A program made the position numbers and the translations under genes. Of a stretch of 14,273 nucleotides of DNA, positions 1-9,083 are shown piece after piece. Origin of the DNA: Dissophora ornata (lineage: Eukaryota > Mortierellomycota > Mortierellomycetes > Mortierellales > Mortierellaceae); the NCBI GenBank assembly GCA_025201705.1, contig MU617336.1, positions 1,306 through 15,578 of the forward strand, given 5' to 3'. The notes beneath the pieces were generated by a model, which ran no database searches, was not told where the DNA came from, and saw only the letters and a list, made by a program, of their open reading frames with translations. How positions within the stretch are numbered: the first letter of the stretch is position 1; the number at the start of each line of letters is the position of its first letter.

Positions 1-1147
<1,147 letters not shown>

Positions 1148-2049
1148 TGTGTGCTTTTGTTTGTTGATTGGGTGGGGAAGGATGGGAGCGTTGAAGAGAT
1201 GAAAAGAATAAGAAAGAAAGAGGGGTAAAAAAAGAAAAGACCCAAAGCCCAACATGTTCTCTTCCTGCGTGTTCATGGCAAGTATTGTGTGTCAGTAGCT
1301 TGTGCGATCCCGTGACGACACGGTTCACCTAGGAGGGTGTGTCCTTGCTCAAATGCAAAGCTGTCGCTCTGCGTCGCTCCTGTTTATATAATTATCGATT
1401 GTTGCCCACCACGGTTCATGTCGTTTCGATACACAGAGCGCTTTCATTTACGCCACCATTCAAGCTGGAAGCCTCTTTGACTTGGGAGAGTATACAAACG
1501 AGCCTCCTCTCTTCTCTTCTCTTCTCTTTTCTTCCTCTCCATTCGCCACCACAGGAACTTCAAGCAAGTCCAAAATGCCTTTTTCTTCCCTCTCTCCACA
1601 GCCGGTACACTCTCTCGACGTTTCTTTCCCTCTCTCTCATTTTCTCAATTCTTGGACCACGTCCAACATTTTCTTGGCTTCTCTGTCTTTCCTTGTCTCC
1701 ACGAACTTCTTTACTGCTGTTGTCGTTTTGCGGCTATCCACAAGAGGACGGCGAGAAATGGGGTGAGAGTGATAGTTCGAGGATTAACCAAGCTCTCCTC
1801 TTTTGAATACCGTAGCGCGTACCTTGGGTCCGCCCCGCGCGTTGAAGCGATACATGGTCGCGAATTCGGTCCTAAGCTCTGACAGCTGTAAGTCTATTGT
1901 TGATGCTTGTAATGTTACAACGAAGACATTGATCGGGTAGAAGTCTAACCGTTGGATTTGATCAATACAGTAGGACCGTAAAACTTTGTGTCTTCCTTAA
2001 CAATCTGAACAATCCACCACTGGATAATCTGAACAATCCGTCCTTTACA
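1148..2049. other. Calmodulin upstream region and gene-free intergenic DNA
   Basis: No convincing gene. The part next to calmodulin (1148-1400) should hold its 5' UTR and core promoter. A strong C/T-rich tract lies at about 1500-1560, including a run of TCTCT-type pentamers near 1505-1530. It is purine-rich on the minus strand, so it could be a promoter tract for calmodulin. The plus-strand ORF 1339-1806 is low-complexity Ser/Leu/Phe-rich sequence made by this tract and is not believable as a protein. From 2001 on come two copies of an AATCTGAACAATCC repeat, listed separately. Confidence 0.5.
1383..1390 (-). promoter_or_regulatory. Candidate TATA box of calmodulin
   Basis: On the minus strand this reads TATATAAA, about 236 nt upstream of the calmodulin ATG at 1147. 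The position fits a core promoter with a long 5' UTR. It is a motif match only; no transcript start is known. Confidence 0.35.
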
Positions 2050-2213
2050 GTCAACTCCCGTTATAATGACACGTTTGGTACAGTCATAATAGGCGATTGT
2101 ATGGGAATGTCGATAATAGTAAAAAAATATAATGAGAATTCAGGCGGTGTCACTACTTGGAATGTCAGTCAGCGAGTGGCATTATAACGGGAGTTGACAA
2201 TCTGACCAATCCG
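2001..2213. repeat. Three AATCTGAACAATCC-like repeats around the inverted-repeat element
   Basis: AATCTGAACAATCC occurs at about 2002-2015 and 2026-2039 (24-bp period). A third copy with one change (AATCTGACCAATCC) is at 2199-2212. The second and third copies are separated by the 149-bp inverted-repeat element. Read directly from the sequence; function unknown. Confidence 0.7.
2050..2198. mobile_element. MITE-like element with 23-bp terminal inverted repeats, probably pogo/Tc1-mariner type
   Basis: The left end 2050-2072 starts GTCAACTCCCGTTATAATG. The right end 2176-2198 is its reverse complement with 22 of 23 positions matching. The element is 149 bp, A/T-rich inside and has no coding capacity, so it would be a non-autonomous miniature transposon. 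The left flank reads TTTA-CA just before the repeat. With the end taken as CAGTCAACTCCCG, a TA target would fit the pogo/Tc1-mariner superfamily, whose ends often begin CAG. The right outer end reads GTTGACAATCTG, so a matching TG plus TA is not preserved there. Seen: the inverted repeat. Inferred: the superfamily. Confidence 0.75.
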
Positions 2214-2300
2214 GTGAAGTAAGTCGACTTCAGCCTCTCCCTTACATCTTTTTCCTCCTCAATATCGACCTCCTAACGTCTTCGACATCCTGCCTCACCT

Positions 2301-2620
2301 ATGATGATTGAGAAGGTCGAGGGATTCGATTGCTCTTTTATGCCACAAACGTTTCAAGAATAAACACACATTATCGTCACATACCACCGACATCCACGAT
2401 GGTTCCGTTAGCCGCCAACAACCCCTTCTTTGTCCTCTCCAATCTTGCTACAAATCCTATCTGTCGCGCCACAAGTTTACGCAGCATCTTTCCACTCACT
2501 CAGCCATATCTGAAAGTTATTTATGTCCACGATGCGAGAGGTCGTTTAACAGTGTACAAGACAGGGACAAGCACCTCATTTCCACCTCTGAGACCATGGA
2601 TTCGCTCGGAACTCTTAAGG
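2301..2620 (+). pseudogene. C2H2 zinc-finger gene relic with a one-base frameshift
   Basis: An ATG ATG ATT start at 2301 opens a frame reading ...EGFDCSF. After one extra base in the TTTTA at 2337-2340 the next frame continues as CHKRFKNKHTLSSHTTDIH. Across the shift this restores a classical C-x2-C-x12-H-x4-H finger. A second finger, C-x4-C-x12-H-x3-H, is at about 2434-2502 (CPLQSC...HLSTH). A third starts CPRCERSFNS with C-x2-C-x12-H but lacks the last histidine. After about 2620 the frame runs on into the aconitase 3' region without recognisable domains, reaching a stop only at 3072, antisense to aconitase coding sequence. AATAAA at 2692 and 2772 on this strand could end a transcript. It is most likely a decayed nucleic-acid-binding protein; an intron or a sequencing indel in the T run are alternatives. 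Confidence 0.6.
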
Positions 2621-2739
2621 GAAACCTTGTCAGATGTGTATGCAAGACGAGGCAAAGCTTTAAGGGCCTACATATGCCTCACCCGATTTACAATAAAAAA
2701 GCCCTGTGTTTTACATTTGAACAGAGCCAACGTTTTTTT

Positions 2740-2745
2740 TTTATT
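2740..2745 (-). terminator. Candidate poly(A) signal of aconitase
   Basis: AATAAA on the minus strand, 117 nt after the aconitase stop codon, inside an A-rich stretch on that strand. The distance is normal for a fungal 3' UTR. Confidence 0.5.
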
Positions 2746-2861
2746 ATTTTTACAGGGTGGCATTGGGAGAGAATAAAAAATGACAATCAATCAAACGAAC
2801 AGACAGAAAATGCAAAAAGAGGAGTAGATACTTCAATGCGTCATTATCGTGTGCCCATGAT

Positions 2862-5777
2862 TTATGCGCGGGCCTGGGCCTTGGCAGCCATCTGGTTCAA
2901 GGCGGAACCGAACTTGAACCACTTGATCTGGTCCTCGTTGAAGGTGTGGTTGAGCTTGATGTCAACGGACGAGCCGTCGGCCTTCTTGACGTGCAAGTTT
3001 AGGGGGACACCCTCCGAGAAGCTGGTCAAACCCTGGATCGAAACCTTGTCCTCGGGAGCGATCTTGTCATAGTCAGCAGGGTTGGCGAAGGTCAGGGGCA
3101 AGAGACCCTGCTTCTTGCAGTTGGTCTCGTGGATACGGGCAAAGGACTTGGTGATGACGGCGGCACCTCCGAGGTGACGGACCTCCAAGGCGGCGTGCTC
3201 GCGGGAAGATCCCTCACCGTAGTTCTCGTCACCAATGACGATCCAGGGCTGCTGCTTGGCCTTGTAGTCACGGGCAACACCGGGGACGGTGTCGTAGTTG
3301 CCAGAGAACATGTTCTTGACGCTGTTGACAGCGTTGTTCTCAGAGTTGAGGGCACCGATCAACATGTTGTTGGAGATGTTGTCCAAGTGACCACGGAACT
3401 TGAGCCAGGGACCGGCCATGGAAATGTGATCAGTCGTGCACTTGCCCTTGACCTTGATCAAGATGGGCATATCCTCCATGTCCTTGCCGTCCCACTTCTT
3501 GAAGGGCTCCAAAAGCTGGAGACGGTTTGAGGAGGGCGAGACCTGGACCAGGATGTCACCCTTCTCCTTGGGAGGAGCCTGGTAGGTCTCCTCACCAGGG
3601 TCGTAACCGCGGGGAGGAAGCTCGTTGCCGTTGGGGGCAGAGAACCTGAAGGGCTTGCCATCAGCGCCAATAAGGGTATCCTTGGTGGGGTCGAAGGTCA
3701 AGTCACCGGCGAAGGTCATAGCAGTGACAATCTCGGGCGAGGCAACAAAGGCGTGGGTCTGGGGGTTGGCATCGTTACGTCCGGTGAAGTTACGGTTGTA
3801 GGAGGTAATGATCGAGTTCTTGGTGCCCTTGGGGACATCCTGGCGATCCCACTGACCAATGCAGGGACCGCAAGCGTTGGCGAGAACGACACCGCCGGCG
3901 GCGTTGAGGGTCTCCATCTGACCGTCGCGCTCAATGGTGGCACGAATCTGCTCGGAACCAGGGGTGATGGTGAAGATAGACTTGGTCTTCAAACCGTGAT
4001 CCAAAGCCTCCTGGGCGATCGAGGCAGAGCGGGACATATCCTCGTACGAGGAGTTGGTGCAGGAACCGATCAAACCGACCTCAAGCTTGGCGGGCCAGTT
4101 GTTGGCCTTGACAGCCTCCTTGAACTTGCTGAGGGGAGTGGCAAGATCGGGGGTGAAGGGACCGTTAATGTGGGGCTCCAAGGTGTTGAGGTCGATCTCG
4201 ATGACCTGATCGTAGTTGGCACCAGCATCGGCCTTCAAGTTGTGCTGGAAGGAATCAGCCCAGTCGGCGATGTAGGGACGGGTGGTAGCCTTGAGGTAGT
4301 CGGACATGCGGGAGTTGTAGGGGAAGACAGAGGTGGTGGCACCGATCTCAGCACCCATGTTACAGATGGTGGCCATACCAGTGCAGGACAAGCTGTCGAC
4401 ACCGGGTCCAAAGTACTCAACAATGGCGCCCGTGCCGCCCTTGACGGTAAGGATACCGGCAACCTTCAAGATGACATCCTTGGCGGAAGTCCAGCCGGAC
4501 AACTGTCCGGTGAGCTTGACACCGATGACCTTGGGGCACTTGAGCTCCCAGGGAATGTCGGCCATGACATCGACGGCATCAGCTCCACCGACACCGATGG
4601 CGACCATACCGAGACCTCCGGCGTTGGGGGTGTGGGAATCAGTTCCGATCATCAAACCTCCGGGGAAGGCGTAGTTCTCGAGAATGATCTGATGAATAAT
4701 ACCCGAACCGGGATTCCAGAAGCCAAGACCGTACTTGGCGCAGGAGCTGGCCAAGAAGTCATAGACCTCCTTGTTGATGTCCTTGGCGCGGGACAAGTCC
4801 TTGGCACCTCCGACCTGGGCCTCAATCAAGTGGTCGCAGTGGACGGTGGAGGGGACGGCGACGTTGGGGAGACCAGCGGACATGAACTGGAGCAGGGCCA
4901 TCTGTGGTTACAAACAAGTAAACAGATCAAAGGCGTAACAGGTCAGCGATCTATCCGCGGGCTCATATTATCATATGTCTCTCTAAAACGAGAACGGCTA
5001 CTCGGATATTATGTATGTGATGGACGTACCTGGGCGGTGGCGTCCTGGCAAGCAACGCGATCGGGGCGGAGCTTGAGGTAAGACTTTCCACGCTCGATGT
5101 CCTGGTTGTGGGCATCGTCCAAGTGACCGTAGACGATCTTCTCAGCGAGGGTCATGGGCTGGTTCAGTCTGTGGTGTTGGTTCGTGTCATCAGTGACGGG
5201 TTTTCAGTGCGGGATCGGATTGATTGCCGGAGAGATTAGATCGTGCAAACACGCAACAACAACAAGAGGTTCGTTGTTCGTTCCCAGGCGGGAGAGGATC
5301 ACAAAATTCGTTCCGGAGGACAATTTAAGGGGTCAAATGCAGTGGCAGAAACATCGTTAGTTCGGATTTCTCGCTCCAAAAAAATGCTCACGCACAGATA
5401 CACGCTACGTTCCGCCTGCTCGCGTTGCTCTCCCACAGCCAACTTGCCTCTTTCTGACGATGGCCAGGTTGTCCTCAATGCGCTGGTAGTTGATGTGCTG
5501 GTCCTTCTCAAAGTTGGACATCTGAACCTTGCGGGCCGAGCCAGCGGCAGCCTGGGCAAAGGTGCGGAGGGGAGCCTTGACGGCAGCAGCCTATCAGTCG
5601 CGCGCGTACATCGAAGACAGCATCAATTAGTATCGATGGATGTTACATGAATAGCACACGAGGAACAAATGACGCGAGCAATGGTTTGGTTTGGAGAACA
5701 AAACACGTCGCGATATAGACACGGAGGCGATCGGTGCTTACCCTCCAGGTGCGGGAGATAGCTCCGGAGGAAAACAT
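2862..5777 (-). CDS. ACO1: Aconitate hydratase, mitochondrial
   Basis: Converts citrate to isocitrate via cis-aconitate in the TCA cycle, using a [4Fe-4S] cluster in the mitochondrial matrix. Exons: 5777-5742, 5590-5448, 5168-5030 and 4901-2862 (stop TAA), giving 785 residues, close to the usual 780. Introns are 151, 279 and 128 nt. The 279-nt one starts GCAAGT and ends CACAG, a GC-AG intron fixed by the conserved VRKR-LNQP junction. The N-terminus [12 protein letters not shown]...KAPLRTF is basic, hydroxylated and without acids, as in a matrix targeting peptide. The three cluster cysteines are visible: [12 protein letters not shown] (Cys about 387) and [12 protein letters not shown] (Cys about 450 and 453). 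Also present are DSHTPNAGG, the [10 protein letters not shown] loop of the swivel domain, and TFNDEQIKWF-like sequence near the end. The ATG at 5777 is the only start that supplies the targeting peptide in frame. Identity is very secure. Confidence 0.97.
5169..5447 (-). other. GC-AG intron in aconitase
   Basis: The donor reads AG|GCAAGT and the acceptor CACAG|A. No nearby GT donor joins the flanking exons in frame: the exon before ends IVRKR, split as AG/A, and the exon after begins LNQP. Both are conserved in aconitases. AG|GCAAGT is the standard context for the minor GC donor class spliced by the major spliceosome. Confidence 0.85.
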
Positions 5778-5966
5778 TATGTGCTATGTGTTCAAGGAAG
5801 ATCGATGCAAGACCGAAGCGGAGAAGAGAGCAAAAGGTAGATCGCGGTGGGGAATGAGGATCTGGATGGAGGTGGAGAGTGGGGAGAGGAGGAGAGTAGA
5901 GAGGGGGTGGGATTAAGAGGAAGAAAAAAGAGGAAAGAGGGGGGCGTTTCGAATACACGGCCTTGA

Positions 5967-5972
5967 TATATA
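5967..5972 (-). promoter_or_regulatory. Candidate TATA box of aconitase
   Basis: GTATATATC on the minus strand, about 190 nt upstream of the aconitase ATG. Between the two lies a C/T-rich tract on the minus strand (about 5880-5945). Motif match only. Confidence 0.35.
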
Positions 5973-6094
5973 CAGCAAAGAGTTTCCGAACGAGTTGTTT
6001 TTGCGACGTGTGACGTGTGTCCAGTATAGAACGAGAGCCAGATGTCTTGCAGCCACACGCTGAAAAGGCCGGCCGGCACTACCAAAAATGGTCA

Positions 6095-6149
6095 GGGCCA
6101 CGAAAAAATCTTGATGGGCCACGAAAAAATATTGGGCGGGCCACGAAAA
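6095..6149. repeat. Three direct repeats of GGGCCACGAAAA
   Basis: Copies at 6095-6109, 6116-6130 and 6138-6149, with periods of 21 and 22 bp. The first two share 15 bp (GGGCCACGAAAAAAT); the third ends after GGGCCACGAAAA. The spacing is about two helical turns, so proteins bound to each copy would face the same side. They lie about 320-370 nt upstream of the aconitase ATG, outside any gene. Confidence 0.75.
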
Positions 6150-6150
6150 C

Positions 6151-6390
6151 CTAACCAGCCATCGTCATGCGCGTGTGCTCTCTCTCCACTGTCAGTCTTG
6201 CATCTCTTTCATCAAACTGTGCTTGATCTCGGAGAACCTTGAAAATGGCCGATAGCTGATCGCCGGACCGATCTCGCGTCCATTGTGGCGCCATTGCTTG
6301 CTCCTGTGCCTGGTCTAACGTCAAGGTCAGATTATCCACCGTCGCCAGCATGTAAAGTCCGCATCCAACGGTGGCCCCAGGCAGCCACAA
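6151..6390 (-). CDS. Orphan ORF, possible gene fragment
   Basis: An 80-codon open stretch on the minus strand without an ATG at its head. The first internal ATG, near 6349, would give about 65 residues. The sequence is mixed and charged (…DQAQEQAMAPQWTRDRSG…, …KVLRDQAQFDERDARLTVE…), more protein-like than neighbouring chance ORFs, and could form an amphipathic helix. A stop lies 9 codons upstream and I see no acceptor that would join it to an upstream exon. I do not recognise a family. It may be a relic exon or chance. Confidence 0.2.
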   Translation of the reverse strand: MWLPGATVGCGLYMLATVDNLTLTLDQAQEQAMAPQWTRDRSGDQLSAIFKVLRDQAQFDERDARLTVEREHTRMTMAG

Positions 6391-7177
6391 AGCACATGAA
6401 GGAGAAGGAGTATATTATTCATTATTATTACACTTCAGAGAACACACGAGAGGAGCCATGTGTTGCATTATTGCGGGGGGTGAGTACATGAACTTTAATG
6501 CAGAGATACCGTCAGACCGAACTCGGAAAAACAGACCTGGCCAACATTACCTTAATCCTGCGTTTCCTTCCGTTGATTGCAATCTAGTCACTTCAGGCAC
6601 TCCGCGTTGTCCCTGTCAGCTATTATTGCGACTCCGGACACTCGCGTGTGGAGAAGAAGAATTATTTTTTCGCAGGACAGGAGGTGACCAAAACATTAGT
6701 TTTGACCTGTCAAATCAGCATTTAATAGTCGGAGGTATATCGCGCTCACCTACGAGTTCAACGCACGGAACAATAATTCTATGCAAGTGCGTTACGACAA
6801 TTGCAAATCTCTCGCCCTTCGTACTGCATGAATTGGTCGATTAAAGAATCTTTATTACTACCCTCGCTACTCTCGCTACTCTACACGACAGTTTTTGTCA
6901 AAAAGCGATTCGAGGATCAGATATAATTGTCAGATCGACGTGGTAAGATATCAACTTTCCACATTCACACATGAAACACCAATGTTCAGCAGCTTGCAGC
7001 AATGCCCGCAATGCCCGCAATGTGACGACGGATAAAAGTTTCCAAACGCGCTTTGGGCTCTTGCTTACTACACGAAAAGATGTCCATTAAATAGCAGACA
7101 AAAAATGTGTTCAATATCATAGGCAAGTGATAGAAAAAGAAAAAAAAAGCCATAGAGACAACTCACGGATGACCGGC

Positions 7178-7182
7178 AAAAA
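7178..7182 (-). terminator. RNA polymerase III terminator of the tRNA pair
   Basis: TTTTT on the minus strand begins one base after the discriminator of tRNA-Gly. No run of four or more T lies between the two tRNAs, so this is the first Pol III stop for both. Confidence 0.75.
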
Positions 7183-7253
7183 TGAAAGTGCCGGGACTCG
7201 AACCCGGTTCTCAGGCTTGGAAGGCCGGAATGATACCCATATACTACACTTTC
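7183..7253 (-). tRNA. tRNA-Gly (anticodon UCC)
   Basis: This 71-nt cloverleaf on the minus strand has a perfect 7-bp acceptor (GAAAGTG/CACTTTC) and discriminator A. The A-box-like TAGTATATGGG is present. The anticodon loop is CTTCCAA (UCC, glycine) and the T-arm CCGGG-TTCGAGT-CCCGG contains an ideal B box. The anticodon stem has one C-U mismatch (positions 28/42) and the D-stem is weak, though an A-C pair there is also known from other tRNA-Gly(UCC). It lies 6 nt downstream of tRNA-Val on the same strand and is followed by TTTTT. It is probably functional; the stem mismatch leaves some doubt. Confidence 0.85.
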
Positions 7254-7259
7254 TTGACA

Positions 7260-7333
7260 TGTTTGTACTCGGACTTGAACCGAGGACCGTCTGTGTGTTA
7301 GACAGACGTGATAACCAACTACACCATACAAAC
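7260..7333 (-). tRNA. tRNA-Val (anticodon AAC)
   Basis: This 74-nt cloverleaf on the minus strand has acceptor GTTTGTA/TACAAAC with 7 of 7 pairs and discriminator A. The D-arm is GTGTAGTTGGTTATCAC. The anticodon stem is TCTGT/ACAGA around loop CTAACAC, so AAC, read as IAC for valine codons. The T-arm is CTCGG-TTCAAGT-CCGAG. There is no intron and all stems are intact. No T run follows it before tRNA-Gly, so transcription probably continues into that gene. Confidence 0.95.
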
Positions 7334-7844
7334 TTTGATGTTTTCCTTCATATCCAAGTCTTAATTATTGTCATTCAAATACATTGTTCTTAAGGGTGCT
7401 AAGTGTTGAAATCGTCTCTCTGGGGCCCTGGGGGGTCCGTGCTACTCGAAATCAAGAGGGGACATTATCCGCAGATGTCTACAGAGGATTTTGGCTTTAT
7501 TTGGTCGTGTTATTGAACCAGAAAGACATGTTGTTGAAAAAAAAAAAAAAAAATACTTTAGAGTCCTTGCAAGTAAAAAGAAAAAAAAGGTGGATTTGGG
7601 AATGCTAAAACGCGTCAACTAGTGCTTTGAGAAGGTCCCCACCCAGGCGATGCAACTGGGAAGCGTAGGCGTAGCAAAAATTATTTTACCTCACAGTCTG
7701 TAGCCAATCTATGAATGAAAACGCGCTTTGTTGCATCAACGACCTATTGCAGTGTTATCTGATGTATGATCCTAGTGCTCACTTGTCTAAACAGCACGCT
7801 TTATTTTAGCTCTACAAAAAGCTACCGATGACTGATCACAGCCG
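7334..7844. other. Intergenic region between the tRNA pair and SRPRB
   Basis: No gene recognised. It holds the 5' flank of the tRNA unit, a long poly-A run at about 7538-7553, and the 3' UTR of the SRP receptor gene with its AATAAA. The short ORFs here are low-complexity or without motifs. Confidence 0.5.
7800..7805 (-). terminator. Candidate poly(A) signal of SRPRB
   Basis: AATAAA on the minus strand, 40 nt after the TAG stop of the SRP receptor beta gene. Confidence 0.55.
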
Positions 7845-9083
7845 CTATGATGTTGCAGAGGCCATCCAGTCCTTGATCCCTTCAATGTCCTTGTTCTCGG
7901 CTGAGCACTCAATAAACTCGACTTCATTTTCGAGATCCAGAAAGCTGAAGTCCTTTCCCTCGAACCCCAAAAATACATTCTCGTTGCCTTCAGAATCCTG
8001 GGTGTCCAGCGCAGCTGTTCTTGTCTGACGCAACTTGTTGCTGCAAACAAGTAGGAGAAAAGAGTGGCAAACGTCAGTTCCTTTCGAACAAAGTGGGTCC
8101 AAATTATCCGGTGAAATCTCAAATGACAATAGGAAAACATACATTTCTGCTTCCAGTAATGACTGAATGCGCTCTTTCTTGAAGGACGTCAAGAGGTCTG
8201 ACTTGTTACAAGCGATCAACACGGGGATCTTTTCGTCCTGGGCAAATTTATCCCCGAGGATGTCGTACAGATATCTATATTCACGCGAGGAATAGTGTCA
8301 CCATGTCAGCACTCGAGATCAGAACGATCCATGTTCCTCTACAATGTCACTGAGCTCACGCTTCAGGCTGCCTCACTCACTCTGCCAAGAAGCGAATCTG
8401 GCGTGAAGCTGTTGAACTATCCACGACAAAGACAACTGCACGTGCGATTGGCATGAATTCGGAGAACTTGAAGCGGAGGCGCTCATGTCCTGGAATATCT
8501 ACGATATGGATCGGTGCCTTTGAAAGATTACGGGCATAGCACGATATCAGAGGTTAAGGGAGTGGTCTTATCTAATTATGGTATAATTCAATGAAGTGAT
8601 GTGATTACCTTTCCCTCAGTCAAGACAAGATTGGCCTCGTTCTCCTTCATAGACGTGACAGTCTCGACGGCTTTGTTGTTCTTGATCTAGGCAAGAAATC
8701 GGAATAAGGAAGTCAGTCGATGTTCCCTCGAGGATCCTGCGTGTCAGCTGTAGTGAAAATGACGGTCAGGCAAGTTGAGTCGTTGTTCCGACAGTACCAT
8801 GTAGTGAATCACAGTCTTTCCAGCAAAAGGTAATCCTGTCAAGAGGATCGTGTTTTTTGAATTCCTCTTTGCGCCTATCGAGAAGTTGACTAGGGGATCA
8901 CAAGTTGGTTTAGATATGCACCTTGTAGTAGTGATGTACAATTTAGAGACTCGCGGCCGTTTCTTATTTACCGACAATTCCAGCGAGGGTGATCAGGGCC
9001 AGGAAGACGAACAGAGTGAGGTACTCATTGTTGGCGATGATGAGCTGCTGAGGAATGAGACTCCTGAGTGCAGATGGGGACAT
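7845..9083 (-). CDS. SRPRB: Signal recognition particle receptor subunit beta
   Basis: This ER-membrane GTPase anchors SRP receptor alpha and helps hand ribosome-nascent chains to the translocon. Six exons: 9083-8972, 8889-8798, 8686-8609, 8517-8381, 8274-8143 and 8040-7845, giving 248 residues (yeast Srp102 is of similar size). Introns are 82-111 nt with GT donors and TAG, AAG or CAG acceptors; all junctions keep the frame. An N-terminal membrane segment (YLTLFVFLALITLAGIVV, about 21-38) precedes the G domain. G1 is GLPFAGKT (56-63), the switch I region has TVTS (77-80), G3 is DIPGHE (101-106) and G4 is NKSD (163-166). G5 is ECSA (228-231). The DxPGH form, with His in place of the Ras Gln, is normal for this Arf-like family. 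The ATG at 9083 fits the short lumenal N-terminus, although the frame stays open upstream. It is divergent from the CBS/PB1 gene. Confidence 0.95.

Larger units (their letters stand above)
5778..7182. other. Aconitase upstream region and long intergenic stretch
   Basis: This 1.4-kb stretch holds the aconitase 5' UTR and promoter next to 5778. It then holds the triple GGGCCACGAAAA repeat (6095-6149) and an orphan minus ORF (6151-6390). After that I see no gene. Two short 9-bp tandem repeats occur: CTCGCTACT at 6863-6880 and CAATGCCCG at 7000-7017. The plus-strand ORF 6371-6844 (157 codons) has no recognisable motif or coding character and overlaps the orphan ORF antisense. Confidence 0.5.

Noticed and set aside
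1339..1806. 155-codon plus-strand ORF in the calmodulin upstream region
   Set aside because: Created by a C/T-rich tract; low-complexity Ser/Leu/Phe protein without motifs.
3753..5081. 442-codon plus-strand ORF, Gly/Asp/Val-rich
   Set aside because: Lies exactly antisense to the highly conserved aconitase exon. Its composition is the expected shadow of biased codon use there, and no domain is visible.
6371..6844. 157-codon plus-strand ORF
   Set aside because: No domain, no coding bias, no related frame or promoter; probably chance in A/T-mixed intergenic DNA.
6863..7022. 9-bp tandem duplications (CTCGCTACT and CAATGCCCG)
   Set aside because: Only two full units each; typical slippage products with no sign of function. 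No CRISPR-like array occurs anywhere in the window.
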